Positions 15,860 through 22,884 of a stretch of 27,919 nt of DNA are shown one piece after another. The translations under genes were made by a program, and so were the position numbers. Numbering within the stretch: the first letter of the stretch is position 1; each line of letters starts with the position of its first letter. The notes below the pieces were generated by a model. It ran no database searches and was not told where the DNA came from. It was given only the letters and a program-made list of their open reading frames with translations. The stretch comes from JARIHD01 sp041743655 (GTDB taxonomy: Bacteria > Patescibacteriota > Saccharimonadia > Saccharimonadales > UBA4665): positions 1 to 27,919 of the forward strand of contig JBGTMJ010000013.1 of the NCBI GenBank assembly GCA_041743655.1, in the 5' to 3' direction.

Positions 15860-16679
15860 ACCGGCGGTACAGTATTGCATATAACCCCGTGGTCCGCACA
15901 ATGATTTTTTCAGCAAAGACCAAGATAAACGTTGCATAATACAACAGGAATACGCCCCCAAACCAACATAGAGGCCATGACCTCATCTTATGCATACGTA
16001 ACGTCCGTGGCCAGTACTGCAGATAGTCCCACAATGTATCCCTATCAGTATGGAAACGCCGGAGTTCCGCGTTCGTTTTAATACTCTCGTCATATGTGAC
16101 GTTATAGCCGGCATCGTACAGGTGTATAGCCAGGTCCAGATCTTCATGAATGTCAGTTCTGTCACATAGCTGCGTACGGACTCTCCGCCATTGGTTCGTA
16201 GTCATAGCCATATTGGATCCCCACAGCGTGTAGTGGCCCACAAACAGTCTGCTGAACCGAAAAGTTAGGAAACCATACATCCAACTGACTAACTGGGGTA
16301 TCGGTACGTTATAAAAGTAACCCGTGCCGGTCCATGCCATATTTTCGTGTTCACTTAGGGCATAGAATGATTGGACATGTTCGACCCACCTCTTCGGGAG
16401 TTGGATGTCGGCATCAATACGCCCGATAATATTACCCTTGACAGCATCAAACCCGGTATTGCGGGCATGCACCACACCTTGCCGTTGTTCGCGCAGCATC
16501 CTTACAAAAGGGAATGACTGGGCAATTTTTGCTGTCCGGTCAGCAGAGTTATTGTCAACCACAATGACTTCGTATGGAGCGACAGTCTGTGCAGCAATTG
16601 CCGTTAAACAAGCCTCAAGATGGCGCTCTTCGTTATAGGCTGGTATAACTATACTTACGCGTGAGCGTGCTTTACCCAT
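15843..16679 (-). CDS. Family 2 glycosyltransferase with C-terminal membrane segment
   Basis: It moves a sugar from a nucleotide-sugar to an acceptor, probably in cell-surface polysaccharide. The 278 residues have the GT-A start (VSIVIPAYNEERHLEACLTAI), VIVVDNNSADRTA, the metal-binding IDADIQLP (D89-A-D91) and a distal EDLDLAIHLYDAGY. A hydrophobic stretch near the end (about 236-260) should sit in the membrane. The start ATG lies 6 nt after a minus-strand TAAACT, so a leaderless mRNA is likely. It is divergent from the glycosidase-like pair and may share a pathway with it. Confidence 0.92.
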   Translation of the reverse strand: MGKARSRVSIVIPAYNEERHLEACLTAIAAQTVAPYEVIVVDNNSADRTAKIAQSFPFVRMLREQRQGVVHARNTGFDAVKGNIIGRIDADIQLPKRWVEHVQSFYALSEHENMAWTGTGYFYNVPIPQLVSWMYGFLTFRFSRLFVGHYTLWGSNMAMTTNQWRRVRTQLCDRTDIHEDLDLAIHLYDAGYNVTYDESIKTNAELRRFHTDRDTLWDYLQYWPRTLRMHKMRSWPLCWFGGVFLLYYATFILVFAEKIIVRTTGLYAILYRRFIAEH

Positions 16680-16685
16680 TTCATT

Positions 16686-16691
16686 AGTTTA
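16686..16691 (-). promoter_or_regulatory. -10 box before the glycosyltransferase gene
   Basis: TAAACT on the minus strand ends 6 nt before the ATG at 16679. The opposite strand of the same bases, TTTACT, sits 8 nt upstream of the ATG at 16702, so the two divergent genes may use overlapping -10 boxes. Confidence 0.35.
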
Positions 16692-16701
16692 CTGCAAATA
16701 C

Positions 16702-17799
16702 ATGCAAAGATTGCCCAAAAACATAACTCAATTGCCGGTGCGTGTATGGAATCGCTTTGTCAACTATTGGCAAGACAGTCCATGGCACAAAATAGGAGTA
16801 GTATGCCTGGTTGCGGGATTCTTATCGCTCGGTATTATGTACGGTATTGCACGTTGGTATATCGCCCAGACAAGCACTAAACCACTAGTCATAGGAGCAA
16901 GCTTTATTCCGGCCTACGCCGAAAGTCTGGGGCTAGACCCCAAAGAAACCATGGATGCCCTATTGAACGATGTAGGCATCCGCCATTTCCGTTTGGTCAG
17001 CTATTGGAATCAGCTCGAACCGCAGCCAGGACAATACGACTTTACTGTCTTAGATTGGCAATTTGAGAAGGCCGAAGCGGTAAATGCCAAAATCACCCTG
17101 AGCTTGGGGCTCAGGCAGCCACGATGGCCGGAGTGTCACATGCCGGATTGGGCCACAAACCAGCCGGCAAGTCAGTGGCAACCGCAACTGGAGACCTTTA
17201 TAACCCAGACAGTTAACCGCTACAAAAACTCTCCGGCGCTGGTTAGTTATCAGCTGGAAAACGAGTTTTTCCTTAAGGGGTTTGGCACCTGCACCAATCA
17301 TGACCGAAACCGTCTGGTGAGCGAGTACAATCTTGTTAAAAAGCTGGACCCAAAACACAAACTTATAGTCACGCGCAGTAATAACGCACTCGGTGTACCA
17401 GTCGGCGGACCGACACCCGATGAGTTTGGCATCTCAATTTATAAGCGTGTGTGGGATGCCGCATTAACGCACCGTTACCTGGAATATCCATTCCCAGCCT
17501 GGTATTACGCATTTGTAGCCGGCACCCAGAAAATCGTAACCGGCCGCGACATGATAATCCACGAGTTACAGGCTGAAGCCTGGCCACCAGACAGCAGATT
17601 TATTAGTGAGGTGAGCCTGGAAGAACAGAATAAATCGTTCAATGCGGAGCGTTTTGAACACCGCCTCAAGTTTGGAGAGGGGACTGGCATGCGCGAAATC
17701 TACCTGTGGGGGGCAGAGTATTGGTATTACCGCGTTATACATGAACGGGATAACAGCTTATGGAACGTCGCCAAAAAAGTATTTCGCCACCAACAGTAA
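16702..17799 (+). CDS. Membrane-anchored glycosidase-like TIM-barrel protein (clan GH-A)
   Basis: It probably cleaves or remodels a glycan outside the cell. The 365 residues have a cytoplasmic start, one membrane helix (about 31-52) and a TIM-barrel of clan GH-A type: GIRHFRLVSYWNQLEPQPGQYDFTVLDW, the acid/base YQLENE (N187, E188) and a distal IIHELQAEAW (E288 as likely nucleophile). Both catalytic Glu are present, so activity is expected. The exact family (GH5- or GH42-like) cannot be fixed by eye. It overlaps the next, paralogous gene by 40 nt. Confidence 0.85.
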   Translation: MQRLPKNITQLPVRVWNRFVNYWQDSPWHKIGVVCLVAGFLSLGIMYGIARWYIAQTSTKPLVIGASFIPAYAESLGLDPKETMDALLNDVGIRHFRLVSYWNQLEPQPGQYDFTVLDWQFEKAEAVNAKITLSLGLRQPRWPECHMPDWATNQPASQWQPQLETFITQTVNRYKNSPALVSYQLENEFFLKGFGTCTNHDRNRLVSEYNLVKKLDPKHKLIVTRSNNALGVPVGGPTPDEFGISIYKRVWDAALTHRYLEYPFPAWYYAFVAGTQKIVTGRDMIIHELQAEAWPPDSRFISEVSLEEQNKSFNAERFEHRLKFGEGTGMREIYLWGAEYWYYRVIHERDNSLWNVAKKVFRHQQ

Positions 17800-18701
17800 T
17801 AGACCCGAACCGTTTTGGCGTCAGTTTTTCGCTAAAGCAATGCCGGGATTTTGGTGTAGACCCGCAGAAATGCATGGACTGGCTCATACATGATGCCGGC
17901 TTCCGCCGTTTCCGTCTGATGAGCTATTGGAATGAACACGAAAAAGAGCAGGGTACCTATGATTTCTCATCATTAGATTGGCAACTAGAAACAGCCCGTA
18001 AAAACAAGTGCGTCGTAACACTGTGTTTAGGGGCGCGGCAGCCTCGGTGGCCCGAAAATCACTGGCCGGATTGGGCGTGGGCACTCCCAGAAGAAAGACG
18101 CACTACAGCACTACTACAGTACATAGAAGCTGTGGTAAAACGGTATAGAAAGTATGCCGTAGTCGTAAGCTATCAACTCGAAAACGAAGCGTTGTTAAAG
18201 GAATTCGGTGAGCGGTCAGAAGTAAACCGTAAACGTTTGCGACAGGAATTTGACCTGGTTAAAAAACTCGATCCGAAACGTCCGGTAATTATGTCCACGA
18301 GCACGTCATGGGGCATACCAATGCGCAAGCCTATACCCGATCTCGTTGGCTTCTCATATTATCGTATTCTGTACGGCGGTGGGAAGTACAAGCATGCCTT
18401 GCATTTTCCCCGTCTTGACCGCTTGCGTGCCCTAAGCAATAAGCTTCTACACCGGCGATCCAGTTTTGTGCATGAGTTACAGCTTGAACCATGGGGACCA
18501 ACCGCCATATGGAAAATGATGATACCCGAACAAGACAAGTCGATGAGCGTACGGCACATTACCAAAAATATAGGACTTGCTAAGAAAACAAAACTTTACC
18601 CGATTGACCTGTGGGGTGGCGAGTGGTGGTATTGGCGACTCAAACACGTGCAAGATCCCTTGATCTGGCTCGCAGTACAGCGAGCACTGACAAGAGAGTA
18701 G
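17760..18701 (+). CDS. Second glycosidase-like TIM-barrel protein (clan GH-A), no anchor
   Basis: The 313-residue protein is a paralogue of the one before it: GFRRFRLMSYWNEHEKEQGTYDFSSLDW, YQLENE (N142, E143) and FVHELQLEPW (E239) are in the same order. It lacks the membrane helix and any signal peptide. It would therefore be cytoplasmic, or leave by an unseen route. The ATG lies inside the end of the first gene in another frame, which implies coupled translation. The pair may act on the same sugar on two sides of the membrane. This is inference. Confidence 0.85.
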   Translation: MERRQKSISPPTVIDPNRFGVSFSLKQCRDFGVDPQKCMDWLIHDAGFRRFRLMSYWNEHEKEQGTYDFSSLDWQLETARKNKCVVTLCLGARQPRWPENHWPDWAWALPEERRTTALLQYIEAVVKRYRKYAVVVSYQLENEALLKEFGERSEVNRKRLRQEFDLVKKLDPKRPVIMSTSTSWGIPMRKPIPDLVGFSYYRILYGGGKYKHALHFPRLDRLRALSNKLLHRRSSFVHELQLEPWGPTAIWKMMIPEQDKSMSVRHITKNIGLAKKTKLYPIDLWGGEWWYWRLKHVQDPLIWLAVQRALTRE

Positions 18702-18729
18702 GTTTATGGTGAGAAAGCACCTCTTCGGT

Positions 18730-18735
18730 TACAAT
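18730..18735 (+). promoter_or_regulatory. -10 box before smpB
   Basis: TACAAT ends 10 nt before the GTG start at 18746. No ribosome site is seen in between. Confidence 0.4.
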
Positions 18736-18745
18736 AGCTAGTATT

Positions 18746-19216
18746 GTGAAAAAGAAAGCCACAAACCAGCCGAAACGTATCGCTAACCGGCGTGCCCGCC
18801 ACGATTATGAACTAGGCGATAGTTTAGTGGCAGGTATTGTCTTGAGCGGCGCCGAAACGAAAGCGCTGCGTATGGGGCATGGTCACTTACGCGGAGCATA
18901 TGCCAACTTCAAAGACAACGAACTGTGGCTCATAAACGCTACCATCGTAGGAACAAGCGGTGTAGCCATCCCCGAGGAGCAGCAAACACGTAGCCGCAAA
19001 CTGTTAGTAGGCAAAAGGGAAATCAAACATCTGCAGGATGCCAAGCAACAAGGACGTACTATTGTGCCGCTAGAAATGCTTACTGGTGGCCGCTACATCA
19101 AAGTACGTATTGCTGCTGGTAAAGGCAAAAAGCAATACGACAAACGCGAGACACTCAAAGCCCGCGACGAATCACGACGCATCAATGCCGCCCTCAAAAC
19201 TAAATACCGGACGTAA
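18746..19216 (+). CDS. smpB: SsrA-binding protein SmpB
   Basis: It binds tmRNA and delivers it to stalled ribosomes in trans-translation. The 156 residues show the conserved start (NRRARHDYELGDSLVAGIVLSGAETKALRMG), LRGAYANFKDNELWLINATI and the basic C-terminal tail that follows the mRNA channel (KKQYDKRETLKARDESRRINAALK). The start is GTG. The tmRNA gene itself is not seen in the window. Confidence 0.97.
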   Translation: MKKKATNQPKRIANRRARHDYELGDSLVAGIVLSGAETKALRMGHGHLRGAYANFKDNELWLINATIVGTSGVAIPEEQQTRSRKLLVGKREIKHLQDAKQQGRTIVPLEMLTGGRYIKVRIAAGKGKKQYDKRETLKARDESRRINAALKTKYRT

Positions 19217-19238
19217 GATAACATTGAGGTTCAAGACG

Positions 19239-19267
19239 TTGCGGCTTACAAATGTTTCGGTTATAAT
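19239..19267 (+). promoter_or_regulatory. Promoter of tRNA-Asn
   Basis: TTGCGG (19239-19244), 17-nt spacer, TATAAT (19262-19267). The start would be near 19274, about 44 nt before the tRNA. The leader includes a small hairpin (CCTC/GAGG) and a pyrimidine-rich stretch. Confidence 0.65.
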
Positions 19268-19351
19268 CAGCCTGTTCGCCTCCCGAGAGGTGCAGGTGAC
19301 GTTCTTTTCTTTTTTATTCCGGGGTAGCTCAGCGGTAGAGCGGGTGGCTGT

Positions 19352-19903
19352 ACGACACAACATGGTGTACGCTACAGTGCATGCCAGATCGTCGCACCTA
19401 TAAAGACCGTTCCGAATATCTTAAACTAGCAGTCGCTAAAAGGCGTAAAGTCATTAAGCAAAAGCTAGTTAGATATAAAGGCGGAGCATGTAATCTATGT
19501 GGCTATAATAGCTGTATGGACGCTCTTGATCTTCATCATCTTGACGCGAGCCAAAAAGAGTTTGGTATCTCGTCAGTAGGAATGAGTAGATCTTGGGCAA
19601 AAGTACAAGCCGAGGCAGACAAGTGTATTCTTGTTTGCGCTAACTGTCATAGAGAGATACACGCAGGTGCAGTGCAGCCTAAACAAGTGATTGTTTATGG
19701 AAAACAGGGTGAATTGCAGGAAGCCTAAAGTCGCCATTCGGCGAACAAGGTAATCTGCAGCCAAGCCAAAGTTAGGTTAAAAGACTTTGGAAGGTTCAGA
19801 GACTAGAGAGTGAGCCTAACAATAATCTCTCATTAGCGCCCTGCATCCCATAATTTGGGATGATGAAATAGTCCACACCACTATGAAAATAGCGGAGAAA
19901 GTG
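19352..19903 (+). ncRNA. Group I self-splicing intron in the anticodon loop of tRNA-Asn
   Basis: The 552-nt intron ends in G and its 5' exon ends in U, as group I introns do. Core pairings can be seen: P3 GTTAGG (19771-19776) with CCTAAC (19815-19820); P7 GACTA (19801-19805, within TTCAGAGACTAGA) with TAGTC (19869-19873, within GATGAAATAGTCC); and a P8 hairpin CATCCCA/TGGGATG (19844-19862) just before the P7 3' strand. A possible P1 joins exon CTGT(A) with TACAG (19373-19377), but the usual U-G pair at the splice site would be U-A, so P1 is uncertain. An HNH gene fills the 5' part. Confidence 0.9.
19381..19728 (+). CDS. Intron-encoded HNH homing endonuclease
   Basis: It should cut intronless tRNA-Asn alleles and so spread the intron. 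The 115 residues have a basic helical start (KLAVAKRRKVIKQKLVRYKGG), then C37-x2-C40, the HH pair (H52, H53, in LDLHHLDAS) and C86-A-N-C89-H90...H94 (ILVCANCHREIHAG). This is the zinc-ribbon HNH form common in mobile introns. The gene lies wholly within the intron, ahead of the catalytic core. No ribosome site is seen before the ATG at 19381. Confidence 0.93.
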   Translation: MPDRRTYKDRSEYLKLAVAKRRKVIKQKLVRYKGGACNLCGYNSCMDALDLHHLDASQKEFGISSVGMSRSWAKVQAEADKCILVCANCHREIHAGAVQPKQVIVYGKQGELQEA

Positions 19904-19961
19904 TAACCACTAGGTCGCTGGTTCGAATCCAGTCCCCGGAGCCAAGCCGTACTAGATAAAG

Positions 19962-19991
19962 TCAGAACTGTTAATTCAGTTCTGATTTTTT
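19962..19991 (+). terminator. Rho-independent terminator of tRNA-Asn
   Basis: TCAGAACTG and CAGTTCTGA form a perfect 9-bp stem with a TTAATT loop, followed by six T (19986-19991). It lies 18 nt after the CCA. Confidence 0.92.
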
Positions 19992-20046
19992 GTATAGGCA
20001 GAAAGGAATTGAAACCATTCAATTTTCACGATTAACGCAGGAAGCG

Positions 20047-20075
20047 TTTACAGATTACCCCAAATATGGTATTTT
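20047..20075 (+). promoter_or_regulatory. Promoter of the shikimate kinase gene
   Basis: TTTACA (20047-20052), 17-nt spacer, TATTTT (20070-20075). The -10 ends 9 nt before the ATG at 20085, and there is no ribosome site. Confidence 0.5.
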
Positions 20076-20084
20076 TTGTTAAAT

Positions 20085-20597
20085 ATGGCTGGAGAGAAAG
20101 TAATACTTACTGGTTTTATGGGCATGGGCAAATCTACTGTCGGTAGGAAATCTGCGGAGCTTCTTGAAGTTCCATATAACGATACAGATGACTGGATGGA
20201 AACAAATGCTGGAATTGATATTCCAGAACTGGTAAGAACCGACATGGCCAAGTTTCGTCAGCTCGAAGCAGCAACTCTTCAGACAATCGTAGGGGAGACA
20301 ACGGGTATTATCTCAACAGGTGGAGGCATAGTTAGTACCGAGGTTGGTAGAAAAGCACTTCTGGCGACTAATGTTCCAATTCTGTGGTTACGTGCTCCTT
20401 TTGAAGTAGCCGAACAGCGTGTCCTGCAAGATACTGGACGCGAGAGACCCTTATTTAATGATGTTGATAAGGCACGTGCCTTATATGAGGAGCGCATGGG
20501 GTGGTACGAAGAAACAGCAAGCCATATCGTTGACGCCTCTCAATCACTCGAACTAGTTGTTGACCGAGTAGTCGAGATTGCTCGCACCCAAGCTTAA
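20085..20597 (+). CDS. aroK: Shikimate kinase
   Basis: It phosphorylates shikimate with ATP, step five of the path to chorismate. The 170 residues have the usual length and every key site: P-loop GFMGMGKST (10-18), D33-T-D35 for Mg and shikimate, F57-R58, STGGG (77-81), the lid RERPLF (R121) and Y-x2-R (R137). ATG 20085 is chosen over TTG 20076 because the -10 box lies directly before the TTG. No other aro gene is nearby, so this is an orphan here. A related small-molecule kinase activity cannot be excluded. Confidence 0.93.
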   Translation: MAGEKVILTGFMGMGKSTVGRKSAELLEVPYNDTDDWMETNAGIDIPELVRTDMAKFRQLEAATLQTIVGETTGIISTGGGIVSTEVGRKALLATNVPILWLRAPFEVAEQRVLQDTGRERPLFNDVDKARALYEERMGWYEETASHIVDASQSLELVVDRVVEIARTQA

Positions 20598-20612
20598 ATC
20601 TTGTTTGATAAC

Positions 20613-20642
20613 AGTTATAACTTCCTTTATCGTGGTGAGCCA
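20613..20642 (+). repeat. tRNA-3'-end-like tail, copy 1
   Basis: This 30-nt segment starts AGTTATAAC, 15 nt after the aroK stop, and ends GTGAGCCA. It is the most diverged copy of the tail family described under the findings. Confidence 0.4.
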
Positions 20643-20645
20643 TAT

Positions 20646-20674
20646 TTGACTAAATATCACTTTTGTGGTATTTT
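20646..20674 (+). promoter_or_regulatory. Promoter with palindromic operator, site 1
   Basis: TTGACT (20646-20651), 17-nt spacer and TATTTT (20669-20674) end 7 nt before the ATG at 20682. The spacer holds ATATCAC-TTTT-GTGGTAT (20654-20671), an inverted repeat. A near copy is found at 25614-25642. Confidence 0.65.
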
Positions 20675-20681
20675 TATTTTT

Positions 20682-21155
20682 ATGATTCACAATAAGTCTA
20701 GACGCAACTCTGAAGTACGGCCGAGGGCTACACTAAAACAGCATTATTGGTTAGGCATAGGTTGGCTACCTAAGGGCATTACTGATTGGTTTGATATGCA
20801 CACCACATCAAAGGGCCACCCAGTGGTTGATGTCGACCCTGATAGACTGTTCGCACATCACTATGAGGGAGCTGCTGAGGTACTTGGCAAACTATCTGTA
20901 GAGCATTTTCTCCTTAAAAAAGTACCTGGAACTGACTATAGTAATCTTCTAATTGCGACACCGGTTGACGCGAATGATAAACCGGTCGATATCGAGCCCC
21001 CTATAAGTATTGACCTAAGGTTCCGGGCATATACGACTGAAGTAGGTGACATATATGGCTTCACTACCCACCCCATAGACATCACGCCAACGATAGAAAC
21101 TCAACAGGGGGATAGTGGCAAGTCGAAGCTTCGTTTTGTAGATCCAATACGTTAA
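20682..21155 (+). CDS. Hypothetical protein
   Basis: The 157-residue protein is not recognised. It has a basic start, a segment with aromatic residues (QHYWLGIGWLPKGITDWFDMH), a His/Asp-rich part (DPDRLFAHHYEGAAEV) and a beta-rich second half. There is no signal peptide. The ATG at 20682 is chosen since the -10 box ends 7 nt upstream; the open frame reaches further back to 20601 but would cross the promoter. The promoter and operator are shared with the secreted-protein gene at 25683, so both may be controlled by one repressor. Confidence 0.75.
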   Translation: MIHNKSRRNSEVRPRATLKQHYWLGIGWLPKGITDWFDMHTTSKGHPVVDVDPDRLFAHHYEGAAEVLGKLSVEHFLLKKVPGTDYSNLLIATPVDANDKPVDIEPPISIDLRFRAYTTEVGDIYGFTTHPIDITPTIETQQGDSGKSKLRFVDPIR

Positions 21156-21156
21156 A

Positions 21157-21186
21157 TGTTCAAAGTACGCCCACTAAGGGGAGCCA
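21157..21186 (+). repeat. tRNA-3'-end-like tail, copy 2
   Basis: This 30-nt copy begins TGTTCAAAG one base after the stop of the preceding gene and ends GGGGAGCCA. It is very close to copy 5 at 25094, sharing AAAGTACG and CCACTAAGGG. Confidence 0.6.
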
Positions 21187-21219
21187 GGCATAAGCGCTTT
21201 TTAGCATCTGTTTATTTGA

Positions 21220-21225
21220 TATACT
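21220..21225 (+). promoter_or_regulatory. Extended -10 box before the start at 21232
   Basis: TG-A-TATACT ends 6 nt before GTG 21232. No ribosome site is seen. Confidence 0.5.
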
Positions 21226-21231
21226 CAAATT

Positions 21232-21420
21232 GTGCAAAAGATAGCTACACGTATATTTATCTACGCTTCGGTCGCATTTGGGTTCTTAGGAATTTTAGTT
21301 GTCCTGACACAGCCCGACGATGACGGAATCCTTTCGAAGCTTCTGTTTATTACTGTTTTCATTATCCTGCCTTCGTTTGCACTCAGCGTTGCCAGTAAGT
21401 ACTTAAAGGACAAATCTTAG
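21232..21420 (+). CDS. Small protein with two membrane helices
   Basis: The 62-residue protein has helices at about 7-26 (RIFIYASVAFGFLGILVVL) and 36-53 (LLFITVFIILPSFALSVA), with an acidic loop QPDDDG between them and a basic end (KYLKDKS). No family is recognised. The start codon is GTG and the extended -10 lies 6 nt before it, which supports the short frame as a real gene. Confidence 0.6.
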   Translation: MQKIATRIFIYASVAFGFLGILVVLTQPDDDGILSKLLFITVFIILPSFALSVASKYLKDKS

Positions 21421-21448
21421 TTCTAACATCCATCACTACGGAGAGCCA
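21419..21448 (+). repeat. tRNA-3'-end-like tail, copy 3
   Basis: This 30-nt copy starts at the stop codon itself (AGTTCTAAC) and ends GAGAGCCA. It opens a longer non-coding element to 21618. Confidence 0.5.
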
Positions 21449-21540
21449 GAGTAAGCAGCTAATATAGGTGACCGGGTTCCCCCTTAACTCCTTACTCAAG
21501 CAGAGTAGTCGTCAGCCTCAACAACTGACAAAACAGGTTG

Positions 21541-21569
21541 GAACCGTCCGAAAGGGCGGTTCTTTCTTT
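21541..21569 (+). terminator. Terminator hairpin in the 21421-21676 gap
   Basis: GAACCGTCC and GGGCGGTTC pair over 9 bp around a GAAA tetraloop, followed by TTTCTTT. It closes the non-coding element that starts at 21419, and resembles the hairpin at 26286. Confidence 0.8.
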
Positions 21570-21588
21570 GCCACCTTTGTGAATTATT

Positions 21589-21618
21589 GGTTCGAGACCG
21601 GTTAACTCTGGCGCACCA
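21589..21618 (+). repeat. tRNA-3'-end-like tail, copy 4
   Basis: This 30-nt copy starts GGTTCGAGACC, a good T-loop sequence, and ends TGGCGCACCA. It is not a full tRNA; no 5' half is present. Confidence 0.5.
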
Positions 21619-21664
21619 GAAATGGACTAAAGTCAGAATTGCGGCGCAAATGTAAGTCTTGAGC

Positions 21665-21670
21665 TAAAAT
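21665..21670 (+). promoter_or_regulatory. -10 box before the start at 21677
   Basis: TAAAAT ends 6 nt before the ATG and there is no ribosome site. Confidence 0.4.
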
Positions 21671-21676
21671 GAAACT

Positions 21677-22117
21677 ATGAAAGCAATACAATTCTCAATT
21701 GAGATACATGCCACGAAAGAAAAGGTTTGGGATACTCTGTGGCAAGACGAAACATTTCGCGAATGGGCAGGTATCATTGACCCGGGAACATACATGGTTG
21801 GTAACCTGAGAGTAGGAAATGAAGTACAGTTTATCTCTTCCGAAAACGGGTATGGCGTAACAAGTCTGATTGAAAAGCTTATAGAGGGCGAATTTTTGTT
21901 GCTCAGACACCATGCAGATACGCAGGAAGAGGGAAAACGGGAGCGTGAAAAGGAGTGGACTGGCGGCGAGGAAAGTTACTCACTAGCGGAGAAAGACGGC
22001 ACTACGACTTTAACCGTTGTATTTGATGTTCCGTTAGAAATGGAAGAATATTTTAAGGTCAACTATCCCAAGGCTCTGGAGCGAGTTAAAGTATTGGCTG
22101 AAAGAAATAAGTGGTAG
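21677..22117 (+). CDS. SRPBCC/AHSA1-family protein
   Basis: The 146 residues fit the START-like SRPBCC fold that binds hydrophobic ligands: FSIEIHATKEKVWDTLWQDETFREWAG at the start (the helix-grip strand and first helix), a central beta sheet (GNEVQFISSENGYGVTSLIEKLIEGEFLLLRHH), TTLTVVFDVPLEMEEYF and a C-terminal helix (YPKALERVKVLAERNKW). Length is normal. The ligand is unknown. It is a single gene without operon partners. Confidence 0.85.
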   Translation: MKAIQFSIEIHATKEKVWDTLWQDETFREWAGIIDPGTYMVGNLRVGNEVQFISSENGYGVTSLIEKLIEGEFLLLRHHADTQEEGKREREKEWTGGEESYSLAEKDGTTTLTVVFDVPLEMEEYFKVNYPKALERVKVLAERNKW

Positions 22118-22252
22118 TTTCCGGCTAGTCGTAGGGTTTGATCTATCATATGAAGTGAAAAGGGGCTTGGCGAATACACTAAGGATGAAAGTTGGAGAGT
22201 AAACGATGCCACCAATACGGGTTGGTGAATCATGAATGCTACCCCCGTTAAA

Positions 22253-22320
22253 GGTTCATGACCAGCATGCTGAGCCAAGTTATGAACCCCACACAAAGAC
22301 TTCTTTAGAAATCTTTGTGT
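22253..22320 (+). other. Two hairpins before the gene at 22337
   Basis: GGTTCAT (22253-22259) pairs with ATGAACC (22282-22288), and ACACAAAGA (22291-22299) pairs with TCTTTGTGT (22312-22320). The first loop contains CCAGCATGCTG and ends AGCCA. No T run follows the second stem. In 22118-22336 I see no gene. Confidence 0.5.
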
Positions 22321-22324
22321 TTGA

Positions 22325-22330
22325 TATAGT
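22325..22330 (+). promoter_or_regulatory. Extended -10 box before the start at 22337
   Basis: TG-A-TATAGT ends 6 nt before GTG 22337. Confidence 0.5.
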
Positions 22331-22336
22331 TAAAGT

Positions 22337-22726
22337 GTGAAAATTATTATCCGCAGTTTACGCTTTGACCCTGATGACAAACTAGTACTTTATGAGGTAG
22401 TGGCTGAAAATAAATACTTTAAAGGTACTGTTGAGTTCTATGAATATTCTGATGCTTTTGACGAGTTCTCCAAGCAGCTTGAGAAGTTCCCGTTTGAATC
22501 ATCACAGCCTGTCATATACTCGGCTGATGGATTTAATTTAAATGTTTCACTTGCCAGCCCAACCGGACACATCAACGTCAAAGTAGTCATAAAGGATGAT
22601 ACCGGAGACAAAGTCTCATTCACAGATACTGCCGATACTAATTCACTACATCGTTTAGCAAATCAACTTGAGGCTGTAGACTTTACCGTTGAACAAACAA
22701 TTGAGTGGACGGACGTCTTAAATTGA
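22337..22726 (+). CDS. Hypothetical beta-rich protein
   Basis: The 129-residue protein is not recognised. It alternates strands (MKIIIRSLRF, KLVLYEVVAENKYFKGTVEFYEY, FNLNVSLASPTGHINVKVVIKD) with one helix after (DAFDEFSKQLEKF) and another near the end. It is acidic, soluble and without Cys. The GTG start is supported by the -10 box 6 nt before it. Function unknown. Confidence 0.75.
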   Translation: MKIIIRSLRFDPDDKLVLYEVVAENKYFKGTVEFYEYSDAFDEFSKQLEKFPFESSQPVIYSADGFNLNVSLASPTGHINVKVVIKDDTGDKVSFTDTADTNSLHRLANQLEAVDFTVEQTIEWTDVLN

Positions 22727-22793
22727 TAGTTGCGAAGGATTTCTACTAGAATCATCTGAATAAGGTAATGTATCCTTAAGCTGACCAGTCTAC

Positions 22794-22871
22794 GTTCACT
22801 GAAATTAGCCGCGTCACTAGGACGCGACTACGCACATTTACAAGATTATCTTAATTATAGGTTAAGTGAAC
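22794..22871. other. tRNA-sized fold between convergent genes
   Basis: GTTCACT (22794-22800) pairs with AGTGAAC (22865-22871) to close a 78-nt region with an inner hairpin CGCGTC-ACTAG-GACGCG (22810-22826). There is no T arm or CCA, so it is not a tRNA. It may be a two-way terminator or a small RNA. The rest of 22727-22884 shows nothing more. Confidence 0.45.
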
Positions 22872-22884
22872 CTCGGAAGAAGCC

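Larger units (their letters stand above)
19318..19944 (+). tRNA. tRNA-Asn(GUU) interrupted by a group I intron
   Basis: The exons 19318-19351 and 19904-19944 join into a 75-nt tRNA. Its acceptor stem is TCCGGGG with CCCCGGA, then G and an encoded CCA; the D arm is GCTCAGCGGTAGAGC and the T arm is GCTGG-TTCGAAT-CCAGT. The anticodon stem is GGTGG with CCACT and the loop is C-T-G-T|T-A-A, with the intron between positions 35 and 36, which gives anticodon GUU. The joined sequence is close to other bacterial tRNA-Asn, including the GCCA end and short variable loop. Other joins would give GUA, but a bacterial tRNA-Tyr has a long variable arm, absent here. Confidence 0.93.

Noticed and set aside
19318..19944. 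tRNA-Tyr(GUA) as the intron-split tRNA
   Set aside because: One join gives GUA, but the variable loop is short, whereas bacterial tRNA-Tyr has a long arm. Joining after U with intron-final G gives GUU and a sequence close to known tRNA-Asn.
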